From: Desulfohalovibrio reitneri
GTDB lineage: Bacteria; Desulfobacterota; Desulfovibrionia; Desulfovibrionales; Desulfovibrionaceae
DNA: 64,000 bases
Direction of reading: 5' to 3'
Assembly: GCF_000711295.1 (NCBI RefSeq)
Contig: NZ_JOMJ01000003.1
Coordinates: forward strand, 1,747,501-1,811,500
Below are positions 27,262 to 35,526 of the stretch, one piece after another. The stretch's first letter is position 1; the number at the start of each line of letters is the position of its first letter. The position numbers were made by a program, and so were the translations under genes. A model generated the notes under the pieces. That model searched no databases, was not told the DNA's origin, and saw only the letters and a list, made by a program, of their open reading frames with translations.

Positions 27262-27816
27262 TCAGCCAATGGCGAGCTCCCGGGCGCGCTCAATATCCTC
27301 GGCCAGCCCGGCGCGCGGCTTGGGAAAACGCATGGCGGCTGTGGGGTGGTACGTCGCCAGGGCGGGCACGCCGCCAACAGTGAAGGCCATTTCACGGGCT
27401 TTGCCCAAGGCCCCGGTCCAGCCCGCCAGGGAGCGCACCGCCGCCTTGCCCGCCAGCAGGATGACGCGCGGCCGGATGGCCTCGATCTGCGGCAGCAGCC
27501 ACTTTTCGCGGCAGGTTTCGATCTCGTCCGGCTTGGGGTCGCGGTTGCTGGGCGGGCGGCACTTCACCGAGGATGTGATGAAGAGTTCACTCCGCTCGAT
27601 GCCCCGTTCGGCCAGGAAGCGGTTCAGGAACTCCCCGGTACGGCCAACGAACGGGCGGCCGGACAGGTCCTCGGCCTCGCCCGGCCCTTCGCCCACCAGC
27701 ATGATGTCCGCCTCGGCCGGGCCTTCGCCCGGCACGGCGTGGGTGCGCGTCTCCCACAGCCGGCAGGCCCGGCAACGGGCGATGCCCCGCGCCAGCGACT
27801 CCAGCTCCCGGCTCAT
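27262..27816 (-). CDS. family 4 uracil-DNA glycosylase (Fe-S type)
   Basis: This 184-residue enzyme removes uracil from DNA. N-terminal Cys pair C15/C18 (CRACRL) and later Cys in SVKCRPP and ETCREKW supply the 4Fe-4S cluster. GEGPGEAEDLSGRPFVGRTG is the active-site motif and TYHPTAAMR the DNA-intercalation motif. Its start overlaps the end of the methyltransferase gene by four bases, so it is the second gene of a two-gene operon. Confidence 0.93.
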   Translation of the reverse strand: MSRELESLARGIARCRACRLWETRTHAVPGEGPAEADIMLVGEGPGEAEDLSGRPFVGRTGEFLNRFLAERGIERSELFITSSVKCRPPSNRDPKPDEIETCREKWLLPQIEAIRPRVILLAGKAAVRSLAGWTGALGKAREMAFTVGGVPALATYHPTAAMRFPKPRAGLAEDIERARELAIG

Positions 27817-28571
27817 TGCCGGGGCAGCCTAGCCAAGTAGAACACGTAGCCGTAGTAGGAGGAGAATCGCCGGTACTGTTCGATTTCCTCTTCCACAGCC
27901 TGGGCGGCCTCCAGGGCCTCCGGGTCCTCCTGGTGGCGGGCCTTGAAGGTCCGCAGGTTGGTCTCCAGCGGCGTGTAGTAGCCGGACCACCACGCCTCGG
28001 AGGGCAGCACGAAGTGCCCCACCGGCTCCATGCCCGCGCGGCGGATGGACTTCAGGTTGTCCGAGGCGTGGGCCATCTCCGGGTAGGCCTCTTCCCAGTA
28101 GTCGCGGATTTCCGCCGGGGGCTCCTCGGACAGCCAAGTCAGCTCGCTCAGGGCCATGTAGCCGCCGGGCTTGAGCAGCCGCTTCCACAGGTCCAGAGCC
28201 GCGCCGAAGCCCATGACGTAGGCCGCGCCCTCGCTCCAGACCAGGTCGAAGGAGCGGCGCGGCAGATCCGGCCGGGCCATGTCGCCGCAGACCACGTCGA
28301 TGCGGTCGCTCAGGCCGGCACGCTCCGCCCGTTCCGCCAGTTCCTGCAAAAACGGACGATGCACGTCCACGGCCGTGACCGCGCCCTCAAGCTCCTGGGC
28401 CAGCACCAGGGTTTGCGCGCCCGGGCCGCAACCCATGTCCACCGCCCGGCACTCCCGGGGCAGCTCCTCCAGCATGGAAAGCGCCTTTCGGGTGCTGGCG
28501 TCGTCACCCGGCCCCTGGCGGGGCAACCCAGTATGCAGCTCGCGAAAGAACTCCGACACCCTGCCGGACAT
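27813..28571 (-). CDS. class I SAM-dependent methyltransferase
   Basis: This protein of 252 residues has the SAM-binding motif VDMGCGPGAQTLVLA near residue 45, with motif II as VTAVDVH and an acidic stretch VVCGDMARPDL. Substrate is unknown; the C-terminal half, rich in Tyr and Trp, is of the UbiE/small-molecule type. ATG 28571 follows GGGAGGAAACC. It is the first gene of the operon with the uracil-DNA glycosylase, whose start it overlaps. Confidence 0.85.
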   Translation of the reverse strand: MSGRVSEFFRELHTGLPRQGPGDDASTRKALSMLEELPRECRAVDMGCGPGAQTLVLAQELEGAVTAVDVHRPFLQELAERAERAGLSDRIDVVCGDMARPDLPRRSFDLVWSEGAAYVMGFGAALDLWKRLLKPGGYMALSELTWLSEEPPAEIRDYWEEAYPEMAHASDNLKSIRRAGMEPVGHFVLPSEAWWSGYYTPLETNLRTFKARHQEDPEALEAAQAVEEEIEQYRRFSSYYGYVFYLARLPRQ

Positions 28572-28792
28572 GGTTTCCTCCCTTCGTGTCTGGCGGCAAC
28601 CTAGCCCGAGCCGGGCCACGGGGCAAGACGCAACCCACCCTTTGGCCAAACTCCCACGGCCCTTTACATTTCGCCCGGCCTGCCTTACCTGCGCGGGTTC
28701 ACCCTCCGGGCGGTTTGCCGGATCGCCGCGCGGGTGTATCATCGGGGTCCTTCCGGGCCCGCCCCGGTCTCCGGGGACAAGGAGGTGGAACC

Positions 28793-30727
28793 ATGCACTT
28801 GCCCAAGCCGGACGCCCTGGAACGCTGGAACGCTGAACAGTCCGCCGAACTCTACAACGTGCTCAACTGGGGCGCGGGCTACTTCGGTGTGGCCCCGGAC
28901 GGCAGCGCCGTGGTCACTCCGTTCGCGGACAAGTCCGTGCGCGTGGCCCTCACCGACATCATCGAGGGCCTCAAGGAGCGCGGCCTGGAACTCCCCGTGC
29001 TCCTGCGCGTGGAGGACATCCTCCACTCCCAGATAACCCTCCTGCACGAGTCCTTCCGCACGGCCATGGACCTCCTCGGCTACCGGGGCGCCTACCGCGG
29101 GGTCTACCCCATCAAGGTCAACCAGCAGGAAGGCGTGCTGGAGGAGATCACCCGTTTCGGCGCGCGCTACCACCACGGCCTGGAGGCCGGCAGCAAGGCC
29201 GAGCTCCTGGCCGCCCTGGCCATGCTCCAGGATCCGGACGCCCCCCTCATCTGCAACGGCTACAAGGACCAGGAGTTCATCGACCTGGGCCTGTACGCCC
29301 GCAAGATGGGCTTCCGCATCTTCTTCGTCCTGGAGATGGAGAGCGAGCTGGACCTCATCCTGGAGCGCTCCCGCGCCATGGGCGTGGAGCCCCTGCTTGG
29401 AGCGCGCATGAAGCTCACCGCCAAGGCGGGCGGCCACTGGACCGAGTCCGGCGGCGACCTCTCCATCTTCGGCCTCAACGCCCAGCAGATCGTGGGCGTG
29501 GTGGACCGCTTGCGCGACGAGGACATGCTCCACTGCCTGACCCTGCTACACTACCACCTGGGCTCGCAGATCCCCAACATCCGCGACATCCGCACCGCCG
29601 TGCTGGAGGCCTGCCGCGTCTACAAGGGCCTCATCGAGGAGGGCGCACCCATGGGCTGGCTGGACCTGGGCGGCGGCCTGGCCGTGGACTACGACGGCTC
29701 CCACACCAATTACGACGGCTCCCGCAACTACACCCTGGACGAGTACTGCGCCGACGTGGTGGAGGCCGTCATGGAGGGCCTGGCCGAAGCCGACGGCTCC
29801 GAGGGCGTGGAGCACCCCACCATCATCACCGAGTCCGGCCGCGCCCTGGTGGCCTACTACTCCGTGCTCCTCTTCGAGGTCCTGGACGTCTCCTCCATCA
29901 AGCCCATGCCCACCCCGGAGGAGCTGCCCGAGGACACCCCGCCCCTGGTGGAGAACCTTCTGGAGACCGCCGAGTCGGTCAATCCGCGCACCATCCAGGA
30001 GTGCTTCAACGACGCCATCTACTACCGCGACGAGGTGCGCACCCTCTTCCGCCACGGCCATATCACCCTGCGCCAGCGCGCCCTGGCCGAGACCATCTTC
30101 TGGAACACCATCCAGTCCATCGCCTCCCTCATGAACACCATGAGCCGACCGCCCGTGGCCCTGGAGAGCCTGGAGGCCGCCCTGGCCGACACCTACTACT
30201 GCAACTTCTCCGTTTTCCAGTCCCTGCCCGACGCCTGGGCCATCGATCAGGTATTCCCCATCATGCCCCTGCAACGGCTGGACGAACGCCCGGACAGGCG
30301 TGGGGTCATCGCCGACATCACCTGCGACTGCGACGGCCGCATCGACCAGTTCATCGACCCGCGCGGCCCCCGCAAGACTCTGGCCCTGCACGAGGTGCGC
30401 CCCGGCGAAAACTACTACCTCGGCGCCTTTCTGGTTGGCGCCTACCAGGAGACCCTGGGCGACCTGCACAACCTCCTGGGCGACACCAACGTCGTCACCG
30501 TGCGCATCCGCCCGGACGGAGGCTTCGAGTTCGTGCGCGAGGTGGAGGGCGACACCGTGGCAGAGGTGCTGGAGTACGTGGAATACGACGCCAAGCGCCT
30601 CTCCGAGTCCTTCCGCCGCCGCGCCGAGCGCGCCGTGCGCGAAGGCCGCATCGCTCCGGCCGAGCGGCGGGAGATTCTCACCGCTTTTGAAGATGGCTTG
30701 AGAGGCTACACGTACTTCGAGCGGTGA
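28793..30727 (+). CDS. speA: biosynthetic arginine decarboxylase
   Basis: This 644-residue PLP enzyme converts arginine to agmatine, the first step of polyamine synthesis. The PLP lysine is K108 in GVYPIKVNQQ. The barrel continues with HYHLGSQIPNI and LDLGGGLAVDYDG, and the C-terminal part has the substrate-binding CDCDGRIDQFID. Length is normal for SpeA. A strong AAGGAGGTGG precedes the ATG. The carboxynorspermidine genes 5-7 kb downstream use the putrescine derived from this route. Confidence 0.96.
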   Translation: MHLPKPDALERWNAEQSAELYNVLNWGAGYFGVAPDGSAVVTPFADKSVRVALTDIIEGLKERGLELPVLLRVEDILHSQITLLHESFRTAMDLLGYRGAYRGVYPIKVNQQEGVLEEITRFGARYHHGLEAGSKAELLAALAMLQDPDAPLICNGYKDQEFIDLGLYARKMGFRIFFVLEMESELDLILERSRAMGVEPLLGARMKLTAKAGGHWTESGGDLSIFGLNAQQIVGVVDRLRDEDMLHCLTLLHYHLGSQIPNIRDIRTAVLEACRVYKGLIEEGAPMGWLDLGGGLAVDYDGSHTNYDGSRNYTLDEYCADVVEAVMEGLAEADGSEGVEHPTIITESGRALVAYYSVLLFEVLDVSSIKPMPTPEELPEDTPPLVENLLETAESVNPRTIQECFNDAIYYRDEVRTLFRHGHITLRQRALAETIFWNTIQSIASLMNTMSRPPVALESLEAALADTYYCNFSVFQSLPDAWAIDQVFPIMPLQRLDERPDRRGVIADITCDCDGRIDQFIDPRGPRKTLALHEVRPGENYYLGAFLVGAYQETLGDLHNLLGDTNVVTVRIRPDGGFEFVREVEGDTVAEVLEYVEYDAKRLSESFRRRAERAVREGRIAPAERREILTAFEDGLRGYTYFER

Positions 30728-31388
30728 GAATCTCCCGCTGGTGTGGGCCGCCGAGGTTGCCCCCTGGCGTCGTTGCTTCGAGGGGCGCTGGCACCGGCCG
30801 TACAGGGGTACTGTCCGGTCCCAGCGCCCCTCTCGCGCCTAGCCAGGGAACAACCTCGACGGCCTGTTGAGCGCGTCGGTGCGCCGGGCTCGTCCGCGCC
30901 GGGGGCACGGACATCGCGGGGAGGGGCGCTTGCGCGCGCCCGGGGGAGCTTTCGCGCTCTGGAGGAGGGGCGGGCAAGGTCGGGGTTCACTTCTCGCTTA
31001 CGCGTTTGGGGAGTACTTTCTTTACAGAGGTCATCTGCCTGCCGTTCCAGGGGGAATTTCTCGCTTGCGCGCGCGTCTGGAAGAATTCTCCGCCGCCGTT
31101 CGCGTCATGTGGCTTGTACGGGTCCGGGGAGCGGGTAGTGCGCCTCCTTCAGGTGACCGCACCCGGTCGCTTGCCTCTTTTCCTCGTCGCTTGATCCGTT
31201 TCCTTCCTGTTGTATTTTCTCGGAATCGCCGCTTTGGTCTGTATTCGGACTGATGCGATGGGGTTTTGCTTCCTTTGATTCGTCCATTCTGACGGGTGGT
31301 TGCGTTTCCACACGGCGTATCAGTATTTCTTCTCCATTCCGCTTGATTTCCTCCGCCCTGATGCTACCTTGATTATGCGGAGGTTTCC
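30728..31388. other. 661-base intergenic region with large palindrome and repeat pieces
   Basis: No gene could be supported. The first half holds the palindrome at 30747-30863 and a segment (30922-30958) similar to the region after the universal-stress genes. The second half (31000-31388) is less GC-rich and unstructured; it should contain the promoter of the kinase-like operon, but no consensus pair stood out. Confidence 0.5.
30747..30863. repeat. Large imperfect palindrome after speA
   Basis: Nested arms pair in order: CGAGGTTG (30752-30759) with CAACCTCG (30851-30858), CCCTGGC (30762-30768) with GCCAGGG (30842-30848), and GAGGGGCGCTGG (30780-30791) with CCAGCGCCCCTC (30821-30832). A further ACCGG/CCGGT and ACAG/CTGT pair at the tip. 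No T run follows, so it is not a standard terminator. Confidence 0.8.
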
Positions 31389-32357
31389 ATGTCCAGCGAG
31401 GTCTCCGAACTTATCCGGGCGTATTGCCCCTCCTTTTCCGCCAAACATGCGGGGCGGATTGTGGAGGACACGTCCGAATTCATGTCCGTGGACCACGGGG
31501 ACGTCATCCGCTTGGGCGGACGGCATTACCTGGTCCTTCGGGACGAATGCGAACAGCGGTTCGGCATCGACGACCCCAAGTACTGGGTCAAGCGCTGCCG
31601 GGAGATGGAGAGCGGAGAACGCCGCATCCTCAAGCTCGTCTTTCACGAGACCTTCCCCATCAAACTCGGCGACTTCGAAATCCGCTGCTACCGCAGCCCG
31701 GAAAAGGAGGCCCGCATCCTGAACCTGGTGCGGGGCGACCTGCGCTTCATGCAGGGCGAGACAATCCCCGACGCCAAGGGCAACCCCGTGCGCGTGCTGG
31801 ACATCGTGCGGGGCAGGAGGCTGGACCTGCGGGTGGAGGACATCGACGCCGACCACGAGACCTACTTTCATGAGCACTTCCCCGGCATCCTGAACAAGTT
31901 CATGGGAGCTTGCGAGGCCATCTCCTTCCTCCACTCCCGCTGGGAGAAACACGGCGACATCCGCCGCGACCACCTGCTTGTGGAGTACGAAACCGGAGCC
32001 TACCGCTGGATCGACTTCGACTACGCCTTTGACTTCCACGAAAATCCGTGGGGGCTGGACATCTTCGGTTTGGGCAACATCCTGCTCTTTCTCGCGGGCA
32101 AGGGGGAACACACCACCCAGAACCTCGCGGAAAAGGGCTTCTCCGATGAGGTTCTCTCCTCCCTGGAGCCTGACGACTTCACCCTCATGTTCGCCAACCG
32201 CCTGGCCAACCTCGGCAAGCTCTATCCCTACATTCCCAGGGAGTTGAACAACGTTCTCCTGCACTTCTCCATTGGAACGTATGTTTTCTACGACCACGTG
32301 GAGGAGATGCTGGATGAATTGCGCCCCTGCCTGCGCCTTTTGGGAGGCGCTGGCTGA
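31389..32357 (+). CDS. protein-kinase-like fold protein
   Basis: This protein of 322 residues has a degenerate kinase layout. The catalytic-loop pattern is KHGDIRRDHLLVE near residue 195 (HGD-x4-H instead of HRD-x4-N), followed by YRWIDFDYAFDF in the position of the metal-binding Asp. The substrate might be protein, sugar or lipid. No signal peptide is seen. It starts an operon with two universal-stress proteins (24-base gap to the next gene), which suggests a role in stress response. Confidence 0.65.
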   Translation: MSSEVSELIRAYCPSFSAKHAGRIVEDTSEFMSVDHGDVIRLGGRHYLVLRDECEQRFGIDDPKYWVKRCREMESGERRILKLVFHETFPIKLGDFEIRCYRSPEKEARILNLVRGDLRFMQGETIPDAKGNPVRVLDIVRGRRLDLRVEDIDADHETYFHEHFPGILNKFMGACEAISFLHSRWEKHGDIRRDHLLVEYETGAYRWIDFDYAFDFHENPWGLDIFGLGNILLFLAGKGEHTTQNLAEKGFSDEVLSSLEPDDFTLMFANRLANLGKLYPYIPRELNNVLLHFSIGTYVFYDHVEEMLDELRPCLRLLGGAG

Positions 32358-32380
32358 AACCCGGGGCCGGGAGGCAGGTC

Positions 32381-32875
32381 ATGGATTGCAAGAAGATACT
32401 CGTGGCCGTGGACGGCTCGGAAAACGCCACCCGCGCGGTGGAATACACCGGCGAGATGATGCATGACAGCGCGGAGGCGCGCATTCTGCTGCTCTGCATA
32501 GAGCGTTTTCCGGATCGGGACCTCTTTCCCGACGAGGACAGCTGGAAGAAGAACTGCGAGGAGCATCGCCGCAAGATGCAGGCCTTCCTCCAGGAGGCTC
32601 GGTTCATTCTGGAGGGAAAGGGCATTCCCTCCGAGCACATTGATGTGCGGTACGTGGTCAGTTGCAAGTCCCCCTTCGCCGACCGCGCCGTGGCCCGCTG
32701 CAGCCACGGCACCTCCATCGCCCAGGAGATCCTGGCCGTGCTCAAAGAGGAGGGGTGCGGCACCGTGGTGGTGGGCCGCCGGGGGGTCTCCAAGGCCGAG
32801 GAGTTCCTCTTCGGTTCCGTCTCATCCAAGATCATGCACCACGCCAGGGCGTGCACGGTCTGGGTGGTGGAATGA
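32381..32875 (+). CDS. universal stress protein (UspA family)
   Basis: This 164-residue single Usp domain begins KKILVAVDGSENATRAVEY. It ends with the ATP-binding signature VVVGRRGVSKAEEFLFGSVSSKI (G-x2-G-x9-G-S/T), so it is the nucleotide-binding type. Its TGA overlaps the next ATG (ATGA). It is the middle gene of a three-gene operon. Confidence 0.93.
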   Translation: MDCKKILVAVDGSENATRAVEYTGEMMHDSAEARILLLCIERFPDRDLFPDEDSWKKNCEEHRRKMQAFLQEARFILEGKGIPSEHIDVRYVVSCKSPFADRAVARCSHGTSIAQEILAVLKEEGCGTVVVGRRGVSKAEEFLFGSVSSKIMHHARACTVWVVE

Positions 32876-33786
32876 CGGAGGAATTACCTGCTCCGTGGCC
32901 TACGGGGCAGAAGATGAAAAGAAAACTGCTGGTCACGGTGGGCAGGGAGAAGGGCGCGCCCCACGGCGCGCGCTTCATCTGCGACTTCTTCTCGGACAAG
33001 GAAGGCCTGGAGCTGACGCTCTACTACACCGCGCCCAGGCCCGCATCCTCAACCAGCTTGCCGGACTACGAGGAACGAGCGGAGCTGGACCGCATCGCCG
33101 GGCTGAACGCGCGGCACGGCCGGGCCGCTCTGGCCAGGGCCAGGAGCTACCTAACCTCGCACGGCTTTCCCGGCGACGCCCTGACCGACAAGCTGCACTT
33201 CCGCGGGGAATCCACGGCCATGGACATTGTGCGCGAGGGCGAACGCGGACTGTACGACGCCGTGGTGCTGGGCAGCCGGGGGGTGGGCTGGCTGGAAAGC
33301 CTGGTGGAGAGCAGCGTCAGCCGCGACATCCTGGACAAACGGCTGACCATCCCCCTGTGGCTGTGCCGTAGGCCCGAGGCGGGGCGCCGCAACGTCCTGG
33401 CCTGCGTGGACGACTCGGAGCAGTCCTTCCGCATGATCGACCACGTCGGTTTCATGCTGTCCCAAGAGCCGGGGCAGAACGTGACCCTGCTCAACGTATT
33501 CGACCCCGGCTCGGGCGACCGTATCATTGCCGAGGAACTGTTTGCCCGCTGCGGGGAGATCCTGCACTCCCACGGGCTGGCTCCGGAGCGCATCGGCCGG
33601 CGCGTGATCGAGAGCCGCGACCCGGCCAAGTCCATCCTGCGCGAGGCGGATCGGCAGCGCCACTCCGTTGTGGCCGCTGGCCGCACCGGCGCGGACCGGG
33701 GCCTGGTGAAGCGCCTCTTCATGGGCTCGGTGTCCTCGACGCTCTACAGCAACCTCACCGGAGCCGTTCTCTGGCTCGTCCAATAG
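32872..33786 (+). CDS. tandem universal stress protein
   Basis: This protein of 304 residues has two Usp domains. Domain 1 (about 15-165) has LLVTVGREKGAPHG and VVLGSRGVGWLESLVESSVSRDIL. Domain 2 (about 170-304) has VLACVDDSEQSFRM and VVAAGRTGADRGLVKRLFMGSVSSTL. The signature is modified in each, so ATP binding may be limited to one half. The start at 32872 overlaps the preceding gene; an internal ATG at 32914 is the alternative. This is the last gene of the operon. Confidence 0.88.
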   Translation: MTEELPAPWPTGQKMKRKLLVTVGREKGAPHGARFICDFFSDKEGLELTLYYTAPRPASSTSLPDYEERAELDRIAGLNARHGRAALARARSYLTSHGFPGDALTDKLHFRGESTAMDIVREGERGLYDAVVLGSRGVGWLESLVESSVSRDILDKRLTIPLWLCRRPEAGRRNVLACVDDSEQSFRMIDHVGFMLSQEPGQNVTLLNVFDPGSGDRIIAEELFARCGEILHSHGLAPERIGRRVIESRDPAKSILREADRQRHSVVAAGRTGADRGLVKRLFMGSVSSTLYSNLTGAVLWLVQ

Positions 33787-33792
33787 GTTGAT

Positions 33793-33880
33793 TGGGTGCG
33801 GGCCGCCGAGGGTCGCCCCCTGGCTTCGTTGCTTCGGGCTCGGTTCGCGCTTGCGCACGCCCGGGGGAAGCTCGGCTATC
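33793..33880 (+). repeat. Repeat similar to the region after speA
   Basis: GGGCCGCCGAGGGTCGCCCC and CTGGCTTCGTTGCTTCG match 30745-30780 with few changes. CGCTTGCGCACGCCCGGGGG matches 30925-30945. Here the two blocks are adjacent, whereas after speA they are separated by about 140 bases. The unit can fold (GCCGAG/CTCGGC and CCCCC/GGGGG). Both copies directly follow the last gene of an operon. Confidence 0.6.
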
Positions 33881-33970
33881 ATTTTGTGAACACCATCTCC
33901 ATGCGGTGCTTGCGTGCACCCGGAAAATACCTGCTCGGACGACGTCGGGGACATCCTGGGGGACTTGGAT

Positions 33971-35170
33971 TCAGGAGCCGGATTGGTTTCCGCTGTATTC
34001 CCGCACACCTCTCGGCAGTGCCAAAGCGGTAAGAAGGGAAAGTCCGCCGCACGCCAGAAACATCATCCCCATGCCGATACGGGTGGCGGCGAGGCTGGCC
34101 AGGGCCGGGCCCGCGGCGTTTCCGGCGGCTACCAGGAGCAGCACCGCTGTAAAGCTGACCGCCGGAATGAACGGGAACACCCGCAGGCTCCAGAAGGCGA
34201 GGACGGCGCTGACGGTCATGACGAAGCCGCCTTGCAGCGCGGCGGAGACAAGTACAGTCGCCCATGATCCAGGCGCCACACCAAGAAGCGCCAGCGAGGC
34301 GAAGGAACAGATGAAAATGATGCGCAGCAGCCTGCGCAAGCCAATCCGGCTTTCGAACTCGCCCGTGAACATCCCGGGCACGCCGACCGCGCCGAAAGCG
34401 AGAAACAGGATCGGCCCAATTTCACCATTCCCCCCGCCCAGGCCGCCAGCATCTGTCACGTGTTCCACGGCGAACGAGAGGAAGATGGAGCTCGTCACGC
34501 CAAACGACAGCGCGACCCCGTAGAGCGGCACCGCCCTGGCCCGCAGGAGTTCCCGCAAACCCATATCTTCCGCGATGCCGAACGCGCCTTCATCGCGAGG
34601 TCCGCCGCCGCGCATGTCCCCCAGGGCGAAGGCATTGACCACGGCCGCCGCGAGACCGGCCACGGAGAACACGGCCCAGGTGATCCGCCAGCCGAACCCG
34701 GTGTTCAGAATAGCCAGGGCGAGGACGGCCGCCCCGGCGATGCCGAATGTCGTGCCGGTGCTGACAATGGAAAGCACGCGTCCCCAAAGATTCTCCGACA
34801 CCGCCCTTCCGACCGCGTTGTTGTAAGGGACCCAGCAGAAACCGGCGCTGGAGGCCGCCAGGATCACGCCCGCGGCGAGCGAGTGCACGCTGGAGGCTCC
34901 CGCCACCAGCCCCATGCCCGAAGCGGCTGCCAGACCGCCCGCGATGACGGGCGCCCTGGGCCCCAGACGCGGGGACAGGAATCCCGTCAACAGCAAGGCG
35001 AGCAGAAAACTCCCGTACGCCGCGCTGGCGATGAACCCCGCGGTCTCTATCGAGAATCCGAACTCCTCCCGAAACCGGGGCAGAAACAGCCCATATCCCA
35101 TGCGGGCGGGGCCGAAGGCCACGGCCGTGGCGAGGAAACCGGCCACGGCCACCTTGATGTTTCCGTTCAT
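33971..35170 (-). CDS. MFS transporter, YbfB/YjiJ-like
   Basis: This 399-residue protein has about twelve hydrophobic segments. It resembles the YbfB/YjiJ branch of the major facilitator family (ATAVAFGPARMGYGLFLPRFREEFGFS at the N-terminus, then the A-motif-like LSPRLGPRAPV). Substrate is unknown. ATG 35170 follows CCCGGAG. A palindrome overlapping a TATAAT lies about 115 bases upstream, suggesting local repression. It is transcribed alone. Confidence 0.85.
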   Translation of the reverse strand: MNGNIKVAVAGFLATAVAFGPARMGYGLFLPRFREEFGFSIETAGFIASAAYGSFLLALLLTGFLSPRLGPRAPVIAGGLAAASGMGLVAGASSVHSLAAGVILAASSAGFCWVPYNNAVGRAVSENLWGRVLSIVSTGTTFGIAGAAVLALAILNTGFGWRITWAVFSVAGLAAAVVNAFALGDMRGGGPRDEGAFGIAEDMGLRELLRARAVPLYGVALSFGVTSSIFLSFAVEHVTDAGGLGGGNGEIGPILFLAFGAVGVPGMFTGEFESRIGLRRLLRIIFICSFASLALLGVAPGSWATVLVSAALQGGFVMTVSAVLAFWSLRVFPFIPAVSFTAVLLLVAAGNAAGPALASLAATRIGMGMMFLACGGLSLLTALALPRGVREYSGNQSGS

Positions 35171-35283
35171 GCGTACTCCGGGATTGTCCTTTACAACACG
35201 GTACCACGCGCGGATTTCCCCGGCATCCGCCGTGGCCGCTGGCATCGCACCCCCGCCGGCATGGCGTCGGTGGTCCACAAACA

Positions 35284-35296
35284 GTGTATTATACAC
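35284..35296 (-). promoter_or_regulatory. Operator-like palindrome over a TATAAT box
   Basis: GTGTATTATACAC is a 13-base palindrome with a single central base. Its complement contains a perfect -10 TATAAT for the MFS gene. A regulator binding here would block that promoter. The -35 region is poor. Confidence 0.5.
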
Positions 35297-35457
35297 CGGG
35301 ATTGGATTGAACGGAAGGGAGAAGCGGGCGGGAGCCCCTGCTCATTCAGGAGCCAGCACGCTTTGACCGGATGCGCCTTTTTCCGCCGCCACCGGTATTG
35401 AACTCCTCGCCCCTGGTGCGCTAAGGCATCGTTTCCGCGAGAGTCGCCGCGTCCGGC

Positions 35458-35485
35458 TTGCGCCGGGCGCGCCAGACTGTACAAT
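35458..35485 (+). promoter_or_regulatory. Candidate promoter of the carboxynorspermidine genes
   Basis: TTGCGC (35458-35463), 16-base spacer, TACAAT (35480-35485). The predicted start lies about 35 bases before the ATG at 35527, leaving room for its AAGGAGGAATC ribosome site. Confidence 0.5.
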
Positions 35486-35526
35486 CCTAAGACTTCACAA
35501 CGGCGCGAAGCCTTCAAGGAGGAATC

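Larger units (their letters stand above)
35171..35526. other. Divergent promoter region, 356 bases
   Basis: It separates the MFS transporter from the carboxynorspermidine genes. It holds the palindromic site at 35284-35296 for the minus-strand gene and a promoter at 35458-35485 for the plus-strand gene. No other element was found. Confidence 0.55.
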
